A stretch of DNA of 64,000 bases, taken from positions 65,492,682-65,556,681 of the forward strand of contig OX457038.1 of the NCBI GenBank assembly GCA_949752735.1. The letters run 5' to 3'. Below, in pieces: positions 39,337 through 51,300 of this stretch. Position 1 is the stretch's first letter. Each line of letters begins with the position of its first letter. The translations under genes were made by a program, and so were the position numbers. A model generated the notes under the pieces. The model did not search any database and had not been told where the DNA came from. It saw only the letters and a program-made list of their open reading frames with translations. This DNA is from Lumbricus terrestris (taxonomy: Eukaryota > Annelida > Clitellata > Crassiclitellata > Lumbricidae).

Positions 39337-42300
39337 GTGTGACACATGCTTGTCCTATTTTCTTACAGGTTTTCCATGTTTCAGCTCATCTATTAATTCT
39401 GAGTTTCTAGTCTTAGTCCGTGCGTAAAATTTACTATGAGGTCATTAATGCCTTGCAGAACATTGACTATGAGGTCATTAATGCCTTGCAGAACATTGAC
39501 TATGAGGTCATTAATGTCTTGCAGAACATTAACTATGAGGTCATTAATGCCTTGCAGAACATTGACTATGAGGTCATTAATGTCTTGCAGAACATTGACT
39601 ATGAGGTCATTAATGTCTTGCAGAACATTGACTATGAGGTCATTAATGTCTTGCAGAACATTAACTATGAGGTCATTAATGTCTTGCAGAACATTAGCTA
39701 TGAGGTCATTAATGTCTTGCAGAACATTGACTATGAGGTCATTAATGTCTTGCAGAACATTGACTATGAGGTCATTAATGTCTTGCAGAACATTATCTAT
39801 AATGCCTTGAATAATTACTATTGTGCTTCAATGAAGTTTAATTGTTTCTAGATTTCAATCTATTGTTCTGACGATTGCTACGATAATTACTTAAGTCCTG
39901 TTGATGGCATAATTATCATGTGATGCGGTACAAACGAATTAGAAATAAATTCTGTAAACTATCGTTCAGATCATGATAATCATGTGATGAACTGATTATT
40001 GCGAATTGTCATAAGATATATGAATGAGATTTAGAAAGTGAGTAATAATTATTGGTTCTTGTTTTCTTTTCATGCTAGCGATGAGCAGCTGCCACGCCTT
40101 GTTCTGCCGAAGGAAATTCTGGAAGCGAAAACACGGCAACGTCTGATGGCGTTGGCTCATCTTGGACATTGTTAGTCACTCGCCTGTTCTTACTGCATGC
40201 CAGTCTAACATACAAATAAAATATTCAAAAGTTGGTACTCTAAATTGTATAGCGCTTCGTCAATGGACTACTCAGAGGGAGTTTTAGAAAGGGATCGGAG
40301 CATCTAGGGGAGATAATTCCAGGTCAAGGGCCTATTGGCCTATCACCAAGAAGTCATGGTTTTGCCTAGTGGAAGTGAAAACAAGCAGACGTTCGAACGG
40401 AGCGCAAGTGACAAGCATTAAGAGCAATGCTACATAGCTCACTAAGTTAGGCAAGATCGCAGCCTAGCAGGCAGCATCAGACTAGAGCGACGATCCCATA
40501 ATCAATTCGCTGCTTATAGATGGAGATGTGATTGAATTTCGGTATGCTGCCAATTAGACTGCAGAGTGCAGGACGCAATCAAGATGTATGCATGTATAAC
40601 TTATGTATGTTGTATCCATGTATACATTAGGCTTACATATCTAGGCTTTTATAAAGTGATCTTTGGAACTCATCAAAACTCCGATGCAGCAATGATACTG
40701 GCTTCAAAAATGTGATATGAATAAAACAAAAAATAATTTTTATATAATTTTGTTTTCTGTTCTTTTCTCGTCTGCAAACGATGACTTGAGATTCGGATTG
40801 TTTGTGTTTTCATTTTCAGACTTCTGGGTTCCTTCATTGTTTGGAAGGAGTTATTCGCTGCCTGAAGAAGTCAGTGCTTCCGTCACCGATAAAAAAATGC
40901 TTGATGCTTCAAGGAGAGCCTATCACGCATCCCAGAGATCCCTCTGCTCAACGCCATCCTCCGAATCCATCGCTCCATCCCATTCGACATCGGATGGAGA
41001 AGAAACAATAGCCAATGAATCTAGGTCAGCGGGTCACCAAAGTAGGTCGACTTCTGCGGATGGCTCCGGGACTTATCACGACGACCTGTTGAGGATTCCG
41101 GATGGAATCCGTCGAACATCGAGCGACGAACGTTCCGGATACGTGTCTTCGAGCGAAAGTGGATCGGATGCCATCAACGGGATGATCTACTACCGGAGCA
41201 ACCTCCCGGATAAGCTGAGCGACTACGAGGACATCTGGCCTTCACCCTCTTTCCCACCGTCCAACGCACTCCCTTGTGATTTCCCAGGGTCCCGCATGCC
41301 CATCAGTCCTCCCAGGCTCCCCGCTCCATTCACAGTTAACCGCTCCCTCTCCTCACCAGTCAGCCTACTCTTTTCTTCTCAGTATCTGGACCCTGCGTGT
41401 TCGAAATACTTTTCTTTAGCGGAGAGGCAGATGCTAACATCGAGTGGACCAGTTGCTGCAGCAGCAGCAGATGTCAATTGTACAAGAGCTAGTCAGACAC
41501 AAAGAGAGGTCAGCAGAATTGACCTCACAAAGTACCAGTTGAACCGGGAGGAGACTGGTGCAAAGAAGAACTTAACTCTGTTGGGATTTCCCCAGCAACC
41601 GAAATTTCCTCGTCAAGGTTTTCGACGTAGAACGAAGAAATCATCGGTTCAAAGGGGAGATGCTCAGCAGCAGCAGCAGCAACAGGAGAACTACAACTAC
41701 AAGAACGTGACAAAGATCGAATGCCACAGACTGGAAACAACGGGCGTCTTCCATTTCGACTTCCAGCAGACGTCGCGGTTGGCCAGTCACGTGTCAAAGG
41801 TCACCGGAAATTCTCCACTCCATCTGACCAGTCCGGACTACGCTCTTCCATACGATGCTCTACCATGCAACGCGCTCCTCTCTGGAGCGATGAAGGATAC
41901 TGGAACGTCGTTTAACGGACATTGTACCAGTCAATCCCAGAGATACCTGTTCCAATCTCTTATTGACCGCAGCCACCGAACTCTAGCATCTGCACCTCTC
42001 CGTCCCCGGAACTCTCTGGCACCAGACCGTAACCATGACAACCGTAACAATGCAGCTGCAAATCCTCTGAATCTGGATTTTCGGAATACCGCTTGCTACA
42101 GATGGTGTCGAAACAATGCATCTGCTGTGATATCTACGACAGAAAGTGACGAATCACGAATGCAGCGCGTAGGCATCAGACCCACAGTCAGCGATCCACA
42201 ACATTGCTTCAGAGATGCGATGAAGTCAGAAGATGATGACGAGACGATGATGGAGTTTGGTTATCGTCTTCCATTTGATGCACTATCATTTGCGATGAAC

Positions 42301-45300
42301 CCGATTTCAAATAGCCAAGGAATGGGTCAACCGTTGCCTCCCCACCCCCGCAGAGCTTCCCAACCTGTTCCTGCATCAAATTCGATATCTGAGTCAAGTC
42401 AGGCAGAGCAGGGAAGCATAGAGGAAGTACATGACAAGGGGATGTTACCGAGGAAGAAATCCCTCCGAGCAAGTTTCTCTTCCATTCAGAAGAAGATTCT
42501 CAGAGTAAACCAGAAGAAGTCACAGCCTCGCGATTCATTCAGCTGCCCAGAGAAAATGACGACAGAAACGTTGGCTGTGCCTCTCATGAATTCTCATTTC
42601 AATAACGGAGATTCTCGATTAGTTGGTGCTACAAAAGTAGTGACGTCAGAAGACGACCCTCTTGGGTCCAGCAGCTCTTTGCGACGTCACGCATTTCAGT
42701 TAGTCAACTTGAAACGACGACGTTCTGTCTACGACAATGTCTGCACCCCTTCGAATCGTCCTCTACTGAACCCTTGTGACATTCCTAAGCTTGGGGACAT
42801 TTCTTTGTACGGTGACAGGCATGGTGACATTTCTTCATATGGTGACAGGCATGGTGACATTTCTTCATATGGTGACAGGCATGGTGACATTTCTTCATAC
42901 GGTGACAGGCATAGTGACATATCTTTGTATGGTGACGATTCTCTCCCGTGCAGTCGTCGATTGACAACAGCGAGTCAGATGACAACGGCGACGGAGTATT
43001 GCCAACCGTGGGAGACAATTCGCTGGTCTCAGATACTCGATCAGAATTGTATCCACAATTCACCTCCGAACCATAGCATTGGGACTCAGTGTCATCATCT
43101 AAATCCGATCAACAACAGTGCTTTCGTTCAATATCCTTCTGTAAACGATCATTGTATGGAAGCTGGAAAGGCGGCTGACAATTGGAATCACTTTCCAGAA
43201 GAATCGAATGGGGAAAAAGACGTTTGCTGGAGACAGAAGCTGGACAATTCTGACCACAGCAGATTTGTTCCGTCAGTGTCGAAAATTAATCAGACAAATT
43301 CGTCGGATTATTTGTGCAGCACAGATAATAGGTTTTCAATTTCTGGTTGCACCAGCAATCTCAAGTGTAACATGGCAAATGATTCAGGAACAGGATTCAG
43401 CAATTCTGCGAAGGAGAATGTGGACTGTGTTGTAAAGTCTAAGGTCATGATCTGTCGCGCAGTTCCATTCTCAGAATCCGGTTCGACTGCGGATGCGAAC
43501 CATATCTCAAACGATAAGCTGCTTTGTTGTTCTGGCAACGCTTCCAGAAATTCTTTCTCTGGATCTCAAAATAATCAAATCAGCAATCAAGAGACGCTGC
43601 TTGCACCAATGAGTCCAGATGTGATTCCTCAAAGTGGTGAGTCCAAACCTACCCCGTTACTTGTAATTCAAATGAAAACATAAATAATTATTTAATCATT
43701 GATTAACCAAATGATTGTAAGGCCAAGGGGAAAATGACATAATCTTTAAGATCTTTATCAAATGATTCCCTCTCGTAATTTTGGATGCATAGTTGATTAA
43801 TAATTGCTTAATTAATCATTACCTGAGTAATTAATAATATAGTTAAGTATAGATATAGACTCATCAAATTAAACAGAAATTAGCTTAGTTGGCAATCAAT
43901 TGATGATACAGAGGAAGTCCTATGCATGTGTTGATATCCAGGGCTTAAAGTGTGGCTGGACGGTCATGGACGGCGTCCATGCACTTATTTTAAAATCTGA
44001 ATGCTGTCCTGCCACTTAGTGACCAGCACAGTCTGGAAAAGTAAGGGGCGTCCAGGCACTTCTTCTGGAAATGTAAGGGGCGTCCAGGCACTTATTTTCC
44101 AACACTTTAAGCACTGTTGATATCCATGAGATAATGAAGAAGTTAAGTTGAGAGGATTTTATTTCCAATGCAGAAATTTTATGTCCTTATTATTTTAAAA
44201 AGATAAGTGAATTGATGTGTTGCAGCTTCTCTGCAGCAGGAGCCGAGTCCAGTCAGAGGTAGAGGGGAAGACGGGACAACTGCGACCAGAATCTACAATT
44301 ACATCATACAGTAGGCCTAAGAACTGATTTCAATGCAACAGTCATTCAACATTTCAAGAGTTTAATTCAATCTTATCTCTCCCAATCTGTTCATAAATCA
44401 AAATTCCTTCTTCTCTGACTACCACACTCCTCAACTTCCTCGAATCGCTAACCTGCTTAAGGATGCCTGTTAATCAATGCAAAACACGAAACAAATATCG
44501 GCTGTTGCTCTGCTCCGAATAAGTCACTCGAGTAAAACAGCTTGTAACTCGTTGTGACAACTAGATTTCATCCAGAGCTGATAGTTGACACTATATCTGA
44601 TTTTTCTGGACTATACCGCAACAAGGAAAGGAGTGCTGATAAATTATTGGAGTGTTGGAATTGTTTGCTGTAGAATGTCACAGAGGAGAGAAGGTTTCTT
44701 TGGAAAGATGGTACAGACCTTCATCGAATGTACAAGAAATGCCACTGAAAAGAATCCAAAGAATGTTGTACGCAATGTAAGTACTTACACAGTATGACTT
44801 CGCTTTTAATTTTTAACTGCTGTTAAACTCAGCTTCTTTTACAGCTTATACTTCTTTTAGTTTCTCATTTTTACTATATCTTTCAACTTCTATTTGTTCG
44901 GGTCACTTATTTTGTCTATTTTTTCAGTTACGTCTTCTTTATTTTATTTTATCTATTATTTTAAACTAGTTTTTCGTTTAACCTACTTCTTTTGACTGCA
45001 ATTTTAGCTGCTTCGTTAGTTGCATCTTTTTGCTACATGTTTTAGAATTCTGTCCTGTAACAAAGTTTCAAATGGATTTTACGACTACATATACACCTTA
45101 GCTTCTTTTGACTACTTTTAGCAGCCTCCTTTATCTGCTCATTTTAACTATTTCTTTCAATAACTTCTTTCAATTGCCCCTGAACTCCTTCAGGATTTCA
45201 ACTACTTCTGTTGACCGCTACATTCTCGACCGCTTCTTTTATATCTTGTTTCAGCTATTTCATTAAACTGATTGTCTCCACCCATTCCATTCATTTTGTC

Positions 45301-48300
45301 AGTCTATTAATAAAGAGGACTAAGTGCTGAAGGATAGGTTGGGCTTTGGATCATGAAGTTTCTTTGTTATACCTTGGGGTTTTTTTCTATGAAGGTGCGG
45401 CAGTTCATTACCGGATTAAAGAACTATTTGATTCACCATGGAGAAGATGATCTGAACGAATTCATTAGATCTGAGTCAGGAAAGGTCTGTCCTCTTTTAT
45501 TCTTGTTGTCTCTATCGCCTCTATATATTATTCAAAAAACAATGATCTATATTCTATAGGATGGTGATTCATAATTACAGAAGAAAATAAGAGTAACAGA
45601 TATGGCTGTGAGACAGTGAACGAATTATGACACAGAAGCAGCTGTTGCTTAATTAATGTAGATATAGACTTTTATGACTATAGAGACTTATTGTGATCTG
45701 AAACAATTTGACGTTGAGTTGATTATGTGTATAAAGTAAATCCCAAATGTTTCAGGCAAAATGTAAGAGAGACTTAGTAGCCTCTCATTCTTTTACCCTT
45801 GATCCAGCAGTATCTTTAGTGAGAAAAAAATGTTTAAAAATCAAAAGTAATAGTTAAAAAATAGGTTCCTGAAGGGGCAATATGGCCACTTGGCCTCTGG
45901 AAGACTGACACCTAGGCTTATTTTTCATTCAGCTATTCGCTCATGCACCCTCTAGTTACTGCTATATTCTTATTGTAATTTATAAACGTCTAAAGCACTA
46001 CTCGAAAGTCAATCGCAGATGCTAGCTTATTCAACGAGTCAAATGGTGGTCTGAAGGAGGTCCGAGTCCAGTTGTCAGAGGGGCAGTGTAGCTGTTAGGG
46101 CGAGTGTCATTTAGGATTGGAGGGTGGAAGATCGGAGGATCAGATGAGTAGCAGTATGAATTCCTTTGAATATAGCGAGACGTCACCTTTAGGTGGAAAT
46201 GTGGAATCCAATTAGGCCTAACAGACATGGTTAGGCCTAGAGTTTCTAGTTAGAGCTTGAAAATGCAAGGCAGAAAATTGAAGGCATGTTTATTTTATAG
46301 AGGTTTCTAAACTAAGGCTTGCATTTCTTACATTTCACTTTGTCCATCAGTAGTATAATTCTCTGATGCGAAGAAATTTGTTAAAAGCAAAAAGTAGTAG
46401 TTTAAAAAATGGATGTCAATTTCCAATGTGTTTATCCTACTCCCTTGTTCCTCATTCTCCCATGGGTAGTGGTAGAGTGGGTAGTGCCTTAGAAGTGTTG
46501 AGAGATGTCAGTGATTAAATTGTTGTTTCATTGCAGATGAATTCATCGGAATTTCTGAACCTCGATGTCATTCTGGAGCGTGCGTTTGAGGACTGCATTG
46601 TGCATCCACTTCAAGGACACATCTACCAACTGTTTGTCCTTGCTTACAAAAGGTCAGTTAACCAGATGGGATGGAGGAAAGATGGATAGGATGAACTGGA
46701 GAAGGACAATGAGCAGGATTAGGAGAATGTGGACGAGGAGAATGAGTAACAAAGGAGTAGGAGGAACATTTTGGAAATGAGAATATGATGCTGTTTCATG
46801 TGATGATTCAGTAATGTCATTTAGTCATTGTTTACACTACATCTCGTGATTCGCTTTCAATTTGATTGGACAGTTGAAACACGAACGTTGCGAATATTAG
46901 TTTTCATAATACCATCATATGCTGGTTGAACAGGATATCAGAGCCATCTGACTTGTGTCAGTGTATTGCATGAGTGTTTTGATGACTGTTGAGCTGCCTG
47001 TTGAATGATCTTTGCTTCAGTCCATTCACTCCATTGCTAATCACTCAATCAGTCATTTAATCAATCATTCAGTCAATCAATTAATCATTCAATTAGTCAT
47101 TCAATCAATCATTCAATCAATCAATCGTCTATTCGTCCAGAGACATTGAAATTGAAATTGAAAATGGTACACCTTCTCAGGGTTCAAATAATAATCTTGA
47201 ATGATTGTTCAATTCATTTTGCAATTATGTTTTACTTCGATCCATTGTCTGATTTTTGAATGTTTCTCAATTTGCTAATGATTCTGGGTAAAACAATACA
47301 TCAGCATCTTCTATCTTGTTTCATTGCATTGCATGTCTGTTTGAATGCCTATTAATATTTACCTTTGGAATGATTCACCTGTTGCGCGTTTTAGCGATGG
47401 TCAGTTGCAGTCAATGTCCGATGGCATAAAATTTGCGCGGAAAAAGACGTCATTTGCTGAACTCGGACTTCCAGTCAGTTTTTCCTTTAAACTATTTATG
47501 TCGAAATTTGTTAAAGCTTGAACTTTGTGGCATTACTCATGTTGACCATATATATATATATATATATATATATTCGTTTAATGTGAAAAAAAACAGGTTG
47601 ACAAGGCCGCAACTCAGTAACATGAAAGGGAGCATTACGGGTTACACAGTCGCTTGTTGAGAAGGCACTTATAGAGGGCTCTTGGAATAAAGTTTTTATC
47701 GTCCTTCGGTGGCAACACAAAGTTATCATATCATATCATTCTCTGACTAATATTTTAATGCTATTCTTAGGAAATGTTTCCTTCAAGTGATTCTGTCTAT
47801 GTGATTGCATGACAGTGCTACAGTATCCTGATCTATAAAGTCTTTATTCATAGTCAGAAAGATAGTCAGACGTTTTTTTAAAGGTACTAACAGCGTGCAA
47901 TACAATGGCACTAAGAGGCATAACAGTGCTACAGTATGCTGATCTATAGTGACTTTATTCTTAGTGACGTTTTTAAAAGGTGCCATGCAAATGATTAAAT
48001 GCATTCTTTACTTCTTGGAAAGATAGGTGAATAAATTAAGTCTAGATTTCTGTTTGATCATTTCCATTTTTATGTATGTATGTATATAGCTATGTCAGTG
48101 GTGTAGCCAAGAATGTATGATGGGGTTTTTGGGTTTTTTATGGCCTGGCCGGATGCCCTTCCTGACACCAACCCAACAGTATTACAGTAAATAAAAAGGG
48201 AATAAAGTAACAAAGGGAATAAAGTAAGAAAAACAATTGTTACTGCAAGCAATTGTTTTGTTTTTTCTTATTTAAGTGGATTGATAACCTTAAAAAAACT

Positions 48301-51300
48301 TTTTCCTAAGGCGGGGGGGTTTAACCCCCGAATCCCCCTTGACTACGCCACTGAGCTATGTATGTAAACTATGTAACATATTGTACGAATGTTTGTAAGT
48401 ATGTATATACATATGTAGGTAGGCCCTATATGTGCATATCCATGTACAAATGCATGTATGTATTTATTTGTGTGTGTGTGTATGCATGTATGTAAGTATG
48501 TACATTGTACAATGTACATACGGTAAATAAATTATGTCTGTATGTATGTATATATATATTGTACCAGGTATATATATTTTCATACATGTGTGTATACATG
48601 TGAGCATACATACTTACTTGTTACATACTTAACGACACTGCCATATCAAAGATGATTAGTGTCGCCCTCCTCCTCTATCTAGACTTGGGACTGACACTGG
48701 CAGAGAACAACCAGTGGCGGAGTTCGAACATACATATGTATCGGATTCTTATTATAGCACCTTCTAAGTGTCTCATGAAAGCAGTATCTACAATCTACAC
48801 TAATCAAAATGATGTAAAAGTCTTTCAGAACAAACAGTTAATAAGTTAGCAATGTTCAGGCAGCTAGAAGATTCTTTTAATTCAGTGTTAGTGTGTGTTG
48901 AATATTTTTTCAGTTGTGGTCATCTTGTGAAAGAGCAACTGGAGATGCTCTGCATTTTCTGACAATGATGGAGAATTCCCATTCCCCCACAAGGAAATTC
49001 CTATTCCTCCAGGCTGCAATTACTAGAGCCATCAACTCAGAGGTAAGAGCATATTTGATTGTGTTTGAAGTTTTGTAGAGTGCCTGTTATAGTAAGAGCT
49101 ATTCAGAGATGCTCTCCATTATTATGGTGGCAGCCCCGAGTTAATTGTAAAATTGTCTTCAGGCAGCCTGCAAATGAGGGAGATACCCCCAGTTGAAAGA
49201 GCATAAAGAGGGTGGAAGAGAGACCTATTAAAGCAAGGTGCAGTGCCCGGCCATAGTAGTACCGTACTTGCTCAAGAGATAAGAAGATGAAGACGGTCTG
49301 GAGCCGTGCTCTGAAGTATGATGAGTCAACCTAACTAGTGTACCATAAATTAAATTTCTGATTTTCACAACGGGCATGGCAATTGACAGATTATGAAAAT
49401 GCAGTTAATTACATTATTGTTCAGACAGGATTTTCTTTGTGATTTTTTTCATGTAGAGTGAGACAAGCGAAGATTCGGAATCAAGACAATCAGTCAAAAA
49501 CACTGAAGGTATTGTGCTTCATCTTTCTTTTTTTATCATAACTTTATTTCCATCGAATAGCACCGTGCTTTCTTAGCCGCATCAAGCAACGTGCTGTTGA
49601 GCTTTTTAGTGCATCAATGAATTACTTTAGGCCAGAAGAATTTTGTAACCGGTTCAGTGCAAGTATTTGGAGATGGACTAATCCACTTAATAAATGCAAT
49701 TAATGTAATTAATACAAACTGCACTTTTTGGCTCACTATAATTACAAACGATATTAGACTACCTGATGTAATAAGGCCGTAGTATGTTCGTAATTCACCA
49801 TGCAGGCAGAGACAAGTTGAGTTTTTATTTGCAATTTATTTTTATTATTTATTTATGATTTTTTTTCATTTAAAGTGAGCTTAAATTTAACCGGTAAATC
49901 AATATGTGAATCAATATATACATACCGTGCACACACATGCATGCATGCATGCACACACGTGTGTGTGCGTGCATGCGTGCGTGCGTGCGTGCGTGTGTGT
50001 GTGTGTGTGACCTTGGCCAAGAAAAGGGACCACTTAAATTTAGCCGCATCAAGCAAAGTGTGCTTGTCAGGAATGGACTTATTTACTGTTTCTGTACACT
50101 GAAGTCAAAAGAAAGTCCTGGAAAAAAGTCAGAACATTTGGTTCAAAATTTAAGCTCATTTTAAGCTTTCCAACGTGTTAATTTCTGCACATTTTCTTCT
50201 TGTTATAAAGTTGAATCACTTTGCTCATCTAATTGTTTCTTCCTTGTGACAGGTCATGTGTCCAACTTGGTCCGCATTCTGGTCGAAAAGGGTCTTGTCT
50301 CCGCCCAGATAGAGCTTGACTACATAGAGGGTTTGATCGACATGATGTCATCGGTGACATCAGAAGGCAGCTACCACCTCGGGCTCGTCAGCTGTGCAGT
50401 CGAACTGATCAAGAACATGAATAAGAATAGACCATTGACAACAAACAGCAACAGCAGCAGTCACAACACAGCGGTACGTTGGGCTTTAGGAACTGACTGT
50501 CTTCTAAATGAATTGTTTTTTATCTTACGTAATTTGACATGACGGATAGATCTGTCTGATGATACTCATTTGCTGCTCTGGGATGCATTGCAATTATTGG
50601 TGATGTTTCCTCCATTCCTCAACCCATCCTCTATGGCCCCTCACTTTTGTCTCCCTCTGTCTTAAAGAGAATTCCTCTGTAATGACCACCAGAAGTAAAA
50701 CACTGCATTTATACCTTCATTCGTTTCGCTGTAGATTTATGAAAGAAGCATTCACAACGCACTTAACCCTTAACCGACCGAGGGTATAGGATTTCCCATG
50801 CTATTTACTACACTTTGGTCTGTAGAGGGTTAACTTTAAACTGGTTAATTTTTTTTATCCCAGGGTGTTCTGCTTTATTCATGCTGTTCATTTCTTTTTT
50901 GCAGGCTATTTTGAGTGATGCATTGCTGGCTGTCTACGTTCCTGATGAGAAGTACAACAATGTGATCAGCGTCAGAATTCCACTCCGACAAAATTCAGTT
51001 GCAAAAGACATCCGTAAGTCATTTGTGTTGTATTATACTTGGCCATTTCCATAGCACTTAGAACTCCGAGTATATGTAGGCGATTCAGAAGCGCTCCCAG
51101 GGCAAAGGAACCCAAAGAAAAAGGCAAAATATGGGGTGAGAGAAATATGATACAAAAGGATACAAAAGAGGATGCATTGAATTGGCATAGAAGGAACGAA
51201 AAATCTGATCACAAATATGGGCGGATACAGACATTTTCGAAGGGGGGCCAAAATTTTCGGACTCAGGACAGGGAAAAATTTCGTCTTGGTCGCCGACAAA

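Noticed and set aside
44226..44258. Alternative acceptor for RIN microexon 5 at 44226
   Set aside because: It leaves a phase that cannot join to the 44674 exon, whereas 44237 (or 44240) fits both neighbours.
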